Shown: one piece after another, positions 1 through 13,700 of the stretch
How the letters are laid out: every line of letters begins with the position of its first letter
Numbering within the stretch: position 1 is the first letter of the stretch
NCBI GenBank assembly: GCA_031761405.1
Contig: JASEVX010000007.1
Coordinates: forward strand, 29,042,859-29,106,858
DNA length: 64,000 nt
Direction: 5' to 3'
Source of the DNA: Serripes groenlandicus
Lineage: Eukaryota > Mollusca > Bivalvia > Cardiida > Cardiidae
Notes under the pieces: model-generated
What the model was told of the DNA's origin: nothing
Database searches by the model: none
Seen by the model: the letters and a program-made list of their open reading frames with translations, nothing else
Translations under genes and position numbers: made by a program

Positions 1-690
1 ATTTATAAGCCTCTTGTAGGTATTGACTCTCAATTGCTCTTTTATAACAAAATTTGTAAAACTTTATTTTCTGGTGTTTCATTCATAACATATTGGTTAG
101 TGCAAATACCACAAATGTTCTACATGTTACTGGAAAACTGTTAAACATAAAGCTGATCATTGGATTAATCGACTTACACTGCGCCATTAAATTTCTGTTT
201 GATTTAGAAAATACCCATTTGTTGGAAGGGACAATTTCATTAAACTATGGATGTAACTTTGGGAAAATACTTACTGAACAATTTTCCGTTATATTTCGAT
301 ATATACTAGTACTATAGAAAAGCGTAATTATTTAGTTATGGTATGTTTCCAAATTGTTTTGGAAGGGTATAATCAATCTGCTATATATGAACTGTTATTA
401 TAAGTGCTAGTGTAAAGTGTTCAAGTTAGACTTTTGGGATCGGTAAATCCATGTCCAAATGTTATCTGCAGTTAGCCCCTTGCTGTGCGCACTTTCAGTG
501 CTTTGATTTATGTATTTTGTACTGATAAACCATCATCTTGTATACTGTCACTGATGTTAATGGCAATATAATGTAATATTGGATGTTTTGAAAGTCTTGT
601 TGAAAAGGTGGAAGATTTTCTTATTTCTCATCTTTCCAAAAACAATTTCATCCATTTTCACCTTGGTGTCCATATTGGGTTCACATCGTA
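1..690. other. AT-rich non-coding stretch
   Basis: I see no gene, repeat array or RNA gene here. The only open frames are short and carry no recognisable motif. Confidence 0.5.
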
Positions 691-699
691 ATAAGCGAT

Positions 700-830
700 G
701 AACTATGCACACTTATTATGTCAGGGCTGTGTAAAAAATAATTCAGCCACTTGTCCAGGACAAGTGACTTTCAGAATGCCACTTGTCCTGCTAAGATTCT
801 CACTTGTCCCACTTTTCTGCAAACCAAGTT
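700..830. other. Short segment with repeated CACTTGTCC motifs and a palindrome
   Basis: The word CACTTGTCC occurs three times, and at 748-766 it forms a perfect 9 bp stem around one central base (CACTTGTCC-A-GGACAAGTG). No coding frame is convincing. It may be a fragment of an interspersed repeat; nothing else identifies it. Confidence 0.35.
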
Positions 831-1342
831 TAACATCGCGGTTTCTTGAGTGTTTTATTTGTTTTTTAGTGGGTTATTTTCTAGTTCGGATCAGTATAAA
901 GATAACATTAAGAGCACCCACTGTACATGATTTAAGGGTAGTGACCAATTCAAATAACATTATTGCAAAAGACCTGTAGTGCAGCATTCAGTTAAAAAAA
1001 AAATTAAATTTGGAAAAGAGATTATTTTTCACTAGGTTATTTGAAATATTCTGCATAAAATGTATGTATTTTATCCATATTTACAAAAGATTCAAAAGCT
1101 ATTGACAGAAATGTTAAGCTTGAGACAACATAGTCAAATGATGCAATAGCACTTTTCAAATAGAACATAACAAAATAATAAGGTCACCGATTTAGGTCCC
1201 TCACCGAAACAGGACAGTGTTCGATGATTATGTACCTATTTATATTTGTTTCCATGTATATATGTCCTGTCATGCTATATTTTCTTATTTAATTATCTTT
1301 ATGTATACATATGTGTGAGCATATATTCTTCAATTCACCATT

Positions 1343-1457
1343 CTTATATCCATCCATCCATCCATCAATCAATTAAGCTATCCACCCATCCACGAATCAA
1401 TCCATCCATCCATCCAAGAATACATCCATTCACTCACCTACTCACCCATTCATCCAT
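1343..1457. repeat. (CATC)n-rich microsatellite
   Basis: Imperfect runs of CCAT/CATC interrupted by CAAT and CACC. It produces a spurious Ser/His/Pro-rich frame on the + strand that should not be read as a gene. Confidence 0.85.
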
Positions 1458-1795
1458 GTGTTTCACGAGTTGTAATAATTAATGCTGTACATGTCTACAT
1501 TTCGTTTCGGTAGATAGCTGTTACATTTAATGTTTTCCGTTTGTGTATTATATGCATTTAGATGACAATGCTTTAAAAGGATTTCGTTTCAATAACTCTT
1601 TGTCATCTGTTGTGTAGCCTTATAATACTCTCACTCATCCTCTGTCTTTTTGTCTGCCCTGTTTTTCTTACTCTTACAATTTCATGTACATTCTGTTAAC
1701 AGTTGATTATACTTGTGTGTATTGTATTGTATTGTATGTTTATAATGTATCTTCTGTAAAAGCGGATTAATAAAATATATAGTAACGAAAATAAG

Positions 1796-2716
1796 TACAA
1801 GCCGGTAGGCGACGTGGGAGTCGCCTTTGTACATATATACATATGAAGAACAAGTCTGATAGGGTCACTATTGTGGTGACTTGGTGAACATTGGTGAAAA
1901 GTGTGCAGCTTGTAAAAACAATCTCTGGTCAACCAACCATCTTTTATTACCATGTAAAGACGCACCCGTATACAACGAATCGTTTCGCCTTGGTATATTT
2001 TGCAAACATCCGGCTGTAGCTCGGAAACCCGAGGTCGGAGGTCAATGACGTAAATAAACTTTTTGTATCTCTTGAATAGCTCTATGATAAAGTGTAATAA
2101 AATCGCTATCGAATACTATCACTGCAGCGCTAGGGGCGATTGAAGTCAAACATGACTGTAAGAATACCCTATCTTCGAAAGGCTACCATTTAGAAACAAA
2201 AGCCTAAATCAAAAGTCGTAACGGATAGATTTTTTCTAAATATCTGGAAGTATCTATAACTGAAATTTCAGCCGAATTAAAACCGTAGGAGAAGATAGAA
2301 AAATGATAAGGGTCCTTAAAACACGTTTATTTGCTATCTGCATAGCAACGGCTTTGTTTGAAAGGCTACCATTTGAAAACAAAGGCCTAAATCAAAAATC
2401 GTAACTGATCCGTTTTTTTTTAAATATCTTGAAGTATCTATAACCGAATTTTCAGCTCTCCACATTCAACACTGTAGGAGAACATAGAACAATGGTTTTT
2501 GTTCTTAAAACGCATATTTGCTAGCTGCATAGCAACGGATGAATCCTTAGCAACGAAACTCAAACGCGCAGACCCTGAGCTTATTTGGCACCTGTTCACC
2601 AAGTTTCATTGGAATCGATCCGTCAGTTTTGGCTGTAGAGCTGTGACTTACAAGTATTTGGACACACTGACAGACACACACATACACACACACACATACG
2701 TGTTTGATCGTAAAAA
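1796..2716 (-). repeat. R1-family repeat, near full-length copy, reverse orientation
   Basis: This is the reverse complement of the units that form the tandem array at 37383-43530. On the - strand it runs from a dinucleotide-rich head and the AAGTATTTGGACA-type segment, through two internal half-repeats carrying the GGCCTAAATCAAAA motif, to the tail CAAGCCGGTAGGCGACGT at 1799 (as read on +). It ends near 2700 in an (AC)n tract. It shows that R1 is dispersed as well as tandem. No protein with a known domain is encoded. Confidence 0.8.
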
Positions 2717-3380
2717 GTAGCACCTTGTTTTAAGACTATGTCTATGTATTACGGCTATAAATAAGGCGCTTTAATGACTTTCGTGAAAGTGTAGCGACAG
2801 TAACCACCTTTTATATATTGACTGCAATTAATACACTCCGATACACTCGATATTTAGAAACACACAGTGAGTCGTTTATCACTGAACAATGTAGCTCTTT
2901 GTGCTTCAAATCAACCTTAATTTGTAGCACTCTTTTGTTGTATTCTACATTACAATGTAGCACAGTGTGTATTACAAAAATGGTCGTAACATAAAAGTTT
3001 GACAAACAGGTAAACACTGACACAAATTAATGATACGTATGTACTTGTACCTTCATTCTGCATACATTGAAATGTTGATAAAACGATGTTTACAATGTGA
3101 TACATAACAGGCGATCTGCATGCATGTGTGTTCAAACACACACTTCTATGTAGCACTGTTGAACAGCGTAGGTATTTGTTTTGGCTTTTGAGTTACAAAA
3201 ACGTATTGGTGTGCCAAAGGTCACTCTAACAAAACAGAAGACAAATGGGGTTGTAGCTCTTTGAATCTCTGCAGATGTGTTGAATAAATGGTGAGAACAT
3301 ATGTAGCACTCACTGCGGGTGCTACACAAAATGTCCGTGCTACATGCGTGAGTGATATTCAAGTGCATGTGCTACATTTG
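2717..3380. other. Segment with recurrent GTAGCAC/GTGCTAC words
   Basis: TGTAGCAC or a one-base variant recurs at about 2718, 2923, 2956, 3150 and 3302, and the inverse GTGCTAC at about 3319, 3337 and 3368. The pair near 3302-3325 can fold as a stem. The spacing is irregular, so it is not a simple satellite. It could be a decayed element with inverted termini. No coding evidence. Confidence 0.4.
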
Positions 3381-3391
3381 TAGGATGAACT

Positions 3392-3466
3392 CTCTCACAC
3401 ACACACGGACATACACAGACAGGCACCCATGCAAACATATACAGACAGGCACCCATGCACCCATAT

Positions 3467-3497
<31 letters not shown>

Positions 3498-3572
3498 TAC
3501 AGACAGCCAGAGAAACAGACAGACAGACATAACGGCAGGCAGGCAGGCAGGCAGTCATGCAGGCAGACAACC
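3392..3572. repeat. (CAGA)n / (CAGG)n microsatellite
   Basis: Runs of ACAGACAGACAG and GCAGGCAGGCAG with interruptions. Open frames on both strands are composed only of the repeat (Gln/Thr/Asp/Arg or Cys/Val/Ser-rich) and are artefacts. Confidence 0.9.
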
Positions 3573-3719
3573 CCCCCCCTCCAAGTAACTTCTACTTGTC
3601 TTATATGTAATATATACTTAGAAGTTAAATTATTGCAATATTGTAACTACACTGTCTGATCTACACGATTTACAATATTCACATACTACATCCATGACTT
3701 AAGAGACCGACTTAGTTTA

Positions 3720-4827
3720 CAGAAATATAGTAAAACAGAAAGACATACCCTCGGATAGACAGACATTCAGATAGGCATACCTTCAGAGAGACATGAATAC
3801 ATTCAGATAAACATATACAGTGACAAACATAGACATATATAGACAGATATACATACACATACATATCGGATTAGATAGACTTACACTAAGCTAGACATAA
3901 ACTCAGATAGACATACATTTAGATAGGCATACATGCATAGACACACGCATACACACAGATGTACATACATAGTGATAGACATACACTATGATAGACACAC
4001 ATTATTTTAGACATACATTCATGATGATGGACATACATACTGAGGGAAATACAAATACATAGAAGGATAGACATACCAACGCATAGACGGCTAAACATAC
4101 AGGTTGACATACAGACGTATATACATACATAAAGACATACAGTCAGAATGACAGTTACACTAAGAGACAGACGGAGAGATACACATAAACATCAAGCTTG
4201 ACATAACTACAGATGAACATTCACTCAGATAGACATAAACACATGCATAAACACAGATATATATATACATAGTGATAGACACACATAATGATAGAAACAC
4301 AGTTATACCAACAGGTAGACGGACATATAGACGGACATACATATATACATAAACATAAAGACTTAGATACAGATAGACATACACTCAGATCGAAATAAAT
4401 TTAGATAGGCATACATTCAAAGACACATGCTAAATGCATATAAATACATAGTGATAGACATACATAATGATAGACACACGATGATGGACATATAGACATA
4501 CACATACATAGACAGATAGACATACACACGCATAGACAGATTAACATATAGACAGATTAACATACACACGTATAAACATGCATACAGGCATACAGGCATA
4601 CAGGCAGATGAACAGTTACACCAACGGATAGACGGAGAGAAAGACGGGCATACATATATACCTAAACATAAAGACATAAATACAGATCGACATAAATTCA
4701 GATAGGCATACATTCAAAGACACATTAATAAATGCAGATATACATACATACATAGTGATAGACACACGATGACAGACATACATGGTGATATACATACATA
4801 CACAAATAGACATACACATACATAGAC

Positions 4828-4885
<58 letters not shown>

Positions 4886-5250
4886 ACATTCATATTGACA
4901 TACATACGTATATACATTCATACAGACAGATTTACAGCTACACCAACAGATAGACGGACATACATATATACATAAACTCAAAGACATAAATACAGATAGA
5001 CATATACTCAGATAGACATACATTCAGGGACACATGCATAAATGCTGATAGACATACACAATGATAGACACACGATGATAGACATATATGATGATATACA
5101 CACATAGACAAATAGACATACAGATACATAGACAGAAAGACATACAAACACATTTACACCAACAGATAGACGGACATACATATATACATAAACATAAAGA
5201 CATTCAGATAGGCATAAATTCAAAGACACATAAATAAATGCAGACACGAA
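3720..5250. repeat. Degenerate GATAGACATACA array with about 300 bp higher-order units
   Basis: The whole stretch is built from variants of GATAGACATACA. On top of this there is a larger period: the landmark ACACCAACNGATAGACGG recurs at about 4310, 4618, 4933 and 5158, each time followed by a similar series of words ending in CAAAGACACA and AAATGCAGA/TGA. The spacings are roughly 308, 315 and 225 bp, so the array grew by segmental duplication rather than only by slippage. Long Cys/Val/Tyr/Met-rich frames on the - strand come from the repeat. Confidence 0.8.
4829..4884. repeat. (GATA)14 microsatellite
   Basis: About fourteen uninterrupted GATA units inside the larger degenerate array. It is likely length-polymorphic. 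Confidence 0.93.
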
Positions 5251-6210
5251 ACACCCTTGAGCAGAAGAAACACGCCAACCTGTAGTATTGTGGAAAGTAG
5301 CATATACAAACACTCAATTAGGAGAAAGTACACCAGTGTGATACCCAAACGGATCGCAAATGTACGGGCATTTGGTGGTAAAAGAAACTCTTCTCATACC
5401 ATCGGTTCGGCTTAGATCACTATATTAAAAAAATAGCCCAAGACCCATTCGAATATTTTCACATACCGGTCTCACACTAGTACTAATTAACTTAAGTGTA
5501 AATTAAATCGCATTGCAAATCTTCATATAAACTTTACATATACATATAGCTGTACATATGAAAAAAAAATGTAATCACACACAAACAAACGCACACATAC
5601 GTGTATTGATGTAGTTCTGAGGACGTTGACAGAGTTCTGCACTTAGAGGACCAACAAGAAGGAAAGCGTTAAGGCTTTCAGAAATTTCACAGATTGCTCC
5701 TCTGTAGGCCTTATTATGAGCCTCACAGGTAGAATCTATGTCATCCCAACCGTTTCTTTAAAACTCCTTTATGACATTTGGTCTATACTGCCCTACAGTC
5801 TGAGGACTTTCAGAGTATACCATCTGTGCGAGGACAGTGTCTTTTTTGTCTATGTATAGCATCTTTAGGAAGACATGGAAACGCTGTTCTTACTCATTCG
5901 ATATTATGAGAAATTGAAGTACTTTATGTTGACACCGGTATATATATATATATTTGATTGGTCAATGGAAATCTTTATGACGAATTTTGATTGAACAAAC
6001 ATACACACACGGAGTAAATTGTGTATGACAGAAATACACAAATCACATCGCACAAACATTACGAGGACAACCATGTTTCTTAATGTTTAGAACGTAGTCC
6101 CCATAATGGTGATTTATATCAAGAAAACTTTCCGAGGACCTGAGTGTAAGACCTCAGAATGTAAAAAGTCCTCTGACCGTTGATATGTATCCAATGTTCA
6201 GTCCTCACAA
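5251..6210. other. Non-coding stretch
   Basis: No gene seen. GAGGAC and GTCCTC words recur (about 5620-5650, 5810, 6060-6210), which suggests a decayed interspersed element. A short (TA)n lies near 5940. Confidence 0.4.
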
Positions 6211-6394
6211 CGTAGGCCATACACACGCACACACACACACACACACATACACACACACACACGCACACACACACACGCACGCACACACGCACGCACACAC
6301 AGACAGCCTGACAATACGGGATACCTAGCCTAGCGAATCCTAACAGACGGAAAAGCCTGACAATAAGGGATACCTAGCCTAGCGAATCCCAACA
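6211..6394 (-). repeat. R1-family repeat, head only, reverse orientation
   Basis: An (AC)n tract of about 80 bp is followed by two tandem copies of the R1 head, whose - strand form reads TGGGATTCGCTAGGCTAGG and continues into GGTATCCCTTATTGTCAGGC. The rest of the unit is missing. The same head duplication occurs at 38371-38470, so it is a recurrent configuration of this family. Confidence 0.8.
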
Positions 6395-6629
6395 GAATGA
6401 CACACAGAGATCTCTGCATCACTGATGGAATTATTTGGTGGTTTATATTTGAAGTTATTTGCAGTATTGCATAATCTCCAACAGGCTGTCAAAACAGTGT
6501 TTGTATTTATCATGCTAAGTGTTAGTTGATCGGAAATGATATTGTGTAGCCTACTGCTGAAATTCGACGTCCTCCGATGGGCTAACAGTCTATGTGGAAA
6601 GGCCAGTTGCTTAGAAAAACTGATGTTCC

Positions 6630-6722
6630 GAGTACAGGTGTGAGGGATGAAGCACATGGGTATGTGAACTTGTCGCCGTGATATGACTGAAAATTGTTGA
6701 ACAACATCAATCAATCAACCAA
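6630..6722 (+). mobile_element. SINE tail fragment
   Basis: It contains CCGTGATATGACTGAAAATT followed by GTTGAACA and an AATC-repeat end, the 3' part shared by the tRNA-derived SINEs in this window. The tRNA-like head is not recognisable upstream. Confidence 0.7.
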
Positions 6723-7311
6723 CATATTGTGGAGTAAAATTCGAGAGCCATACATGTGTTGGAAAGCTCGATTGTTAACAGTAAACTTAATTAAATGTGT
6801 AAGATATGCATGTATTGAATTTATCTAAATATTTAACAAACAAAAAAGGACATATCACTGGACCTGAAATAAATGATATTCAGTATTAGGAAGCTACTTT
6901 AGAAACGGAAATTGAAGTTATGCAATGATGAAATATAATACACATTTACAGATGCATTTTTACACCACTGTAGCCGACGACTGAAAACATTGGATAAATG
7001 AGGGATTGCTTATGACAAATGTTCAATATCTGATGATGTTCGGTAAAGAACTATCTGTGGAATGCGACACAAAGGCAGCTGGCACGCATTGGTTTCAGAC
7101 AATTACGCCAGGGAGAAAAAGAGACCCTGCAAGATTGCGAGAGAGTTTCTCAAAATAGTTTTATTTTGAGCTTCTAGGCAAACAAGTTCTGAATTATTTT
7201 GAACGTTTTGAAAATTCATTCAAATCTGTTTCCGTTCTTAAAGTGGACTATTATTTCCGTTATTTTCATTAATACTTGTCCTTATTTTTTTAAATTACCA
7301 TCGTCATATTT
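6723..7311. other. Non-coding stretch
   Basis: AT-rich sequence with no open frame or repeat that I can support. Confidence 0.5.
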
Positions 7312-7528
7312 TTAACCCTTTCCCACATGTAGACACCTCTGCAGCACACGACTTTTGAAAACATTGTTACAAAATGAGAAATTGCTCAAAACGAGCATTT
7401 TTTTTTTGTCACTTTGTTTTCAAATATATTCAACAGTTATATGATTTCGTATTGAACATTGCCATAGTTTTGTCTATGTGATTTAAAAGTCGTCTGCTGC
7501 AGATTTGCTGCATGTGGGAAAGGTTTAA
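7312..7528. mobile_element. TTAA-flanked MITE (piggyBac-like termini)
   Basis: Begins TTAACCCTTTCCCACATG and ends with the complement CATGTGGGAAAGGTTTAA. Inside each end lie complementary arms with GCAG..GACGACTTTTGAAAAC on the left and AAAAGTCGTCTGCTGC on the right, so the element can fold back on itself. CCCTTT termini next to TTAA are typical of piggyBac-superfamily elements (established knowledge). The assignment is inferred from the ends only; no transposase is present. Confidence 0.7.
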
Positions 7529-7734
7529 CTGTTTTTTGATACGCTTTTAAATAGGATGTTGTGATAATAGAAGAAGACTTTAATTTGAAAAAGAGAAATT
7601 TAATTAGTGAAAACCCTCTCCCAAACTATTATTTCAATGTAAATCACGTTAATTGTATATGCAACGACAGGTCAAAGGTTAATAAGCATATTGCACAGTT
7701 GATTACAGTAGATAACTTTGGAAGTAGTCCTAGT

Positions 7735-10700
7735 TACTTTATCAATTCGGGACCTGTGTCTTTATATGTAAGAGTATCATATATTAATTGTGAGAATTTG
7801 TATCAGTTCGGGACCTGTGGGTATCATACATTAATTGTGAAGATTTGTATTAGTTCGGGACCTGTGAATATCATACATTAATTGTGAAGATTTGTATTAG
7901 TTCGGGACCAGTGAGTATCAAACATTAATTGTGAGCATTTGTATTAGTTCGGGACCTGTGTCCTTATATGTAGGAGTATCATACATTAATTGTGAGGATT
8001 TGTATTAGTTCGGGACCTATGTCTTTATATGTAGGAGTATCATACATTAAGTGTGAGGGTTTGTATTAGTTCGGGACCTGTGAGTATCATACATTAATTG
8101 TGAAGATTTGTATTAGTTCGGGACCTGTGAGTATCATACATTAATTGTGAGGATTTTTATCAGTTTTGGACCTGTGTCTTTATATGTAGGAGTAATATAC
8201 ATTAATTGTGAGGATTTGTATCAGTTTGGGATCTGTGTCTTTATATGTAGTAGTATCATACATTAATTGTGAGGATTTGTATCAGTTTGGGATCTGTGTC
8301 TTTATATGTAGTAGTATCATACATTAAGTGTGAGGGTTTGTATCAGTTTGGGATCTGTGTCATTATATGTAGGAGTATCATACATTAAGTGTGAGGATTT
8401 GCATTAGTTCGGGACCTGTGAGTATCATACATTAAGTGTGAGGGTTTGTATCAGTTCGGGATCTGTGTCTTTATATGTAGGAGTATCATACATTAATTGT
8501 GAGGATTTGTATTAGTTCGGGATCTGTGAGTATCATACATTAATTGTGAGGATTTGTATCAGTTTAGGACCTGTGTCTTTATATGTAGGAGTATCATACA
8601 TTAAGTGTGAGGGTTTGTATCAGTTTGGGACCTGTGTCTTTATATGTAGGAGTATCATACATTAAGTGTGAGGATTTGTATTAGTTCGGGACCTGTGAGT
8701 ATCACACATTAATTGTGAGGATTTGTATTAGTTCGGGACCTGTGAGTATCATACATTAATTGTGAGGATTTGTATCAGTTTGGGATCTGTGTCTTTATAT
8801 GTAGTAGTATCATACATTAAGTGTGAGGGTTTGTATCAGTTCGGGATCTGTGTCTTTATATGTAGGAGTATCATACATTAATTGTGAGGATTTGTATTAG
8901 TTCAGGACCTGTGAGTATCATACATTAATTGTGAGGATTTGTATTAGTTCGGGACCTGTGAGTATCATACATTAATTGTGAGGATTTGTATTAGTTCGGG
9001 ACCTGTGAGTATCATACATTAATTGTGAGGATTTGTATCAGTTTGGGACCTGTGTCTTTATATGTAGGAGTATCATACATTAATTGTGAGGATTTGTATC
9101 AGTTCGGGACCTGTGTCTTTATATGTAGGATTATCATACATTAATTGTGAGGATTTGTATCAGTTCGGGACCTGTGTCTTTATATGTAGGAGTATCATAC
9201 ATTAATTGTGAGGATTTGTATCAGTTTGGGATCTGTGTCTTTATATGTAGTAGTATCATACATTAATTGTGAGGATTTGTATCAGTTTGGGATCTGTGTC
9301 TTTATATGTAGTAGTATCATACATTAAGTGTGAGGGTTTGTATCAGTTTGGGATCTGTGTCATTATATGTAGGAGTATCATACATTAAGTGTGAGGATTT
9401 GCATTAGTTCGGGACCTGTGAGTATCATACATTAAGTGTGAGGGTTTGTATCAGTTCGGGATCTGTGTCTTTATATGTAGGAGTATCATACATTAATTGT
9501 GAGGATTTGTATTAGTTCGGGATCTGTGAGTATCATACATTAATTGTGAGGATTTGTATCAGTTTAGGACCTGTGTCTTTATATGTAGGAGTATCATACA
9601 TTAAGTGTGAGGGTTTGTATCAGTTTGGGACCTGTGTCTTTATATGTAGGAGTATCATACATTAAGTGTGAGGATTTGTATTAGTTCGGGACCTGTGAGT
9701 ATCACACATTAATTGTGAGGATTTGTATTAGTTCGGGACCTGTGAGTATCATACATTAATTGTGAGGATTTGTATCAGTTTGGGATCTGTGTCTTTATAT
9801 GTAGTAGTATCATACATTAAGTGTGAGGGTTTGTATCAGTTCGGGATCTGTGTCTTTATATGTAGGAGTATCATACATTAATTGTGAGGATTTGTATTAG
9901 TTCAGGACCTCTGAGTATCATACATTAATTGTGAGGATTTGTATTAGTTCGGGACCTGTGAGTATCATACATTAATTGTGAGGATTTGTATTAGTTCGGG
10001 ACCTGTGAGTATCATACATTAATTGTGAGGATTTGTATCAGTTTGGGACCTGTGTCTTTATATGTAGGAGTATCATACATTAATTGTGAGGATTTGTATC
10101 AGTTCGGGACCTGTGTCTTTATATGTAGGAGTATCATACATTAATTGTGAGGATTTGTATCAGTTCGGGACCTGTGTCTTTATATGTAGGAGTATCATAC
10201 ATTAATTGTGAGGATTTGTATTAGTTCGGGACCTGTGAATATCATACATTAATTGTGAGGATTTGTATTAGTTCGGGACCTGTGAGTATCATACATTAAT
10301 TGTGATGATTTGTATTAGTTCGGGACCTGTGAGTATCATACATTAATTGGGAGGATTTGTATCAGTTTGGGACCTGTGTCTTTATATGTAGGAGTATCAT
10401 ACACTAAGTGTGAGGGTTTGTATCAGTTCGGGATCTGTGTCTTTATATGTAGGAGTATCATACATTAGGTGTGAGGGTTTGTATCAGTTTGGGATCTGTG
10501 AGTATCATACATTAATTGTGAGGGTTTGTATCAGTTCGGGACCTGTGTCTTTATATGTAGGAGTATCATACATTAATTGTGAGGGTTTGTATCAGTTCGG
10601 GACCTGTGTCTTTATATGTAGGAGTATCATACATAAAGTGTGAGTGTTTGTATCAGTTCGGGACCTGTGTCTTTATATATAGGAATATCATACATTAATT

Positions 10701-13700
10701 GTGAGGATTTGTACTAGTTCGGGACCTGTGAGTATCAAACATTAATTATGAGGATTTGTATCAGTTCGGGACCTGTGTCTTTATATGTAGGAGTATCATA
10801 CATTAAGTGTGAGGACTTGTATTAGTTCGGGACCTGTGAGTATCGTACATTAATTGTGAGGATTTGTATTAGTTCGGGACCTGTGAGTATCAAACATTAA
10901 TTATGAGGATTTGTATCAGTTCGGGACCTGTGTCTTTATATGTAGGAGTATCATACATTAAGTGTGAGGATTTGTATTAGTTCGGGACCTGTGAGTATCG
11001 TACATTAATTGTGAGGATTTGTATTAGTTCGGGACCTGTGTCTTTATATGTAGGAGTATCATACATTAATTGTGAGGATTTGTATCAGTTCGGGACCTGT
11101 GTCTTTATATGTAGGAGTATCATACATTAAGTGTGAGGATTTGTATTAGTTCGGGACCTGTGAGTATCGTACATTAATTGTGAGGATTTGTATTAGTTCG
11201 GGACCTGTGAGTATCAAACATTAATTGTGAGGATTTGTATTAGTTCGGACCTGTGAGTATCATACATTAATTGTGAGGATTTGTATTAGTTCGGGACCTG
11301 TGAGTATCATACATTAATTGTGAGGATTTGTATCAGTTCGGGATCTGTGTCTTTATATGTAAGAGTATCATACATTAAGTGTGAGGGTTTGTATCAGTTC
11401 GGGATCTGTGTCTTTATATGTAGGAGTATCATACATTAATTGTGAGGATTTGTATTAGTTCGGGACCTGTGAGTATCATACATTAATTGTGTGGATTTGT
11501 ATTAGTTCGGGACCTGTGAGTATCAAACATTAATTGTGAGGATTTGTATTAGTTCGGGACCTGTGTCTTTATATGTAGGAGTATCATACATTAAGTGTGA
11601 GGGTTTGTATCAGTTCGGGATCTGTGTCTTTATATGTAGGAGTATCATACATTAATTGTGAAGATTTGTATTAGTTCGGGACCTGTGAGTATCATACATT
11701 AATTATGAGGATTTGTATTAGCTCGGGACCTGTGAGTATCATAAATTAATTGTGAGGATTTGTATCGGTTCGGGATCTGTGTCTTTATATGTAGGAGTAT
11801 CATACATTAATTGTGAGGGTTTGTATCAGTTCGGGACCTGTGAGTATCATACATTAATTGTGAGGATTTGTATTAGTTCGGGACCTGTCTCTTTATATGT
11901 AGGAGTATCATACATTAATTGTGAGGGTTTGTATCAGTTCGGGACCTGTGAGTATCATACATTAATTGTGAGAATTTGTATTAGTTCGGGACCTGTGAGT
12001 ATCAAACATTAATTGTGAGGATTTGTATTAGTTCGGGACCTGTGTCTTTATATGTAGGAGTATCATACATTAAGTGTGAGGATTTGTATTAGTTCGGGAC
12101 CTGTGAGTATCGTACATTAATTGTGAGGATTTGTATTAGTTCGGGACCTGTGAGTATCAAACATTAATTGTGAGGATTTGTATTAGTTCGGGACCTGTGA
12201 GTATCATACATTAATTGTGAGGATTTGTATTAGTTCGGGACCTGTGAGCATCATACATTAATTGTGAGGATTTGTATCAGTTCGGGATCTGTGTCTTTAT
12301 ATGTAAGAGTATCATACATTAAGTGTGAGGGTTTGTATCAGTTCGGGATCTGTGTCTTTATATGTAGGAGTATCATACATTAATTGTGAGGATTTGTATT
12401 AGTTCGGGACCTGTGAGTATCATACATTAATTGTGTGGATTTGTATTAGTTCGGGACCTGTGAGTATCAAACATTAATTGTGAGGATTTGTATTAGTTAG
12501 GGACCTGTGTCTTTATATGTAGGAGTATCATACATTAAGTGTGAGGGTTTGTATCAGTTCGGGACCGGTGTCTTTATATGTAGGAGTATCATACAATAAT
12601 TGTGAGGATTTGTATTAGTTCGGGACCTGTGAGTATCAAACATTAATTGTGAGGATTTGTATCAGTTCGGGACCTGTGAGTATCATACATTAATTGTGAA
12701 GATTTGTATTAGTTCGGGACCTGTGTGTATCATACATTAATTGTGAGGATTTGTATCAGTTCGGGACCTGTGTCTTTATATGTAGGAGTATCATACATTA
12801 AGTGTGAGGATTTGTATTACTTCGGGACCTGTGAGTATCATACATTAATTGTGAGGATTTGTATTAGTTCGGGACCTGTGAGTATCAAACATTAATTGTG
12901 AGGATTTGTATTAGTTCGGGACCTGTGTCTTTATATGTAGGAGTATCATACATTAAGTGTGAGGGTTTGTATCAGTTCGAGACCTGTGTCTTTATATGTA
13001 GGAGTATCATACATTAATTGTGAGGATTTGTATTAGTTCGGGACCTGTGAGTATCATACATTAATTGTGAGGATTTGTATTAGTTCGGGACCTGTGTCTT
13101 AATATGTAGGAGTATCATACATTAAGTGTGAGGGTTTGTATCAGTTCGAGACCTGTGTCTTTATATGTAGGAGTATCATACATTAATTGTGAGGATTTGT
13201 ATTAGTTCGGGACCTGTGAGTATCAAACATTAATTGTGAGGATTTGTATTAGTTCGGGACCTGTGTCTTTATATGTAGGAGTATCATACATTAAGTGTGA
13301 GGGTTTGTATCAGTTCGAGATCTGTGTCTTTATATGTAGGAGTATCATACATTAATTGTGAGGATTTGTATTAGTTCGGGACCTGTGAGTATCATACATT
13401 AATTGTGAGGATTTGTATTAGTTCGGGACCTGTGTGTATCATATATTTATTGTGAGGATTTGTATCAGTTTGGGATCTGTGTCTTTATATGTAGGAGTAT
13501 CATACATTAAGTGTGAGGGTTTGTATCAGTTCGGGACCTGTGAGTATCATACATTAATTGTGAGGATTTGTATCAGTTTGGGACCTGTGTCTTTATATGT
13601 AGGAGTATCATACATTAATTGTGAGAATTTGTATCAGTTCGCGACCTGTGAGTATCATACATTAATTGTGAGGATTTGTATCAGTTTGGGACCTGTGTCT

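Noticed and set aside
3340..5313. Cys/Val/Tyr/Met-rich frames on the - strand
   Set aside because: Direct translations of GACA/GATA/TGTA simple-sequence DNA.
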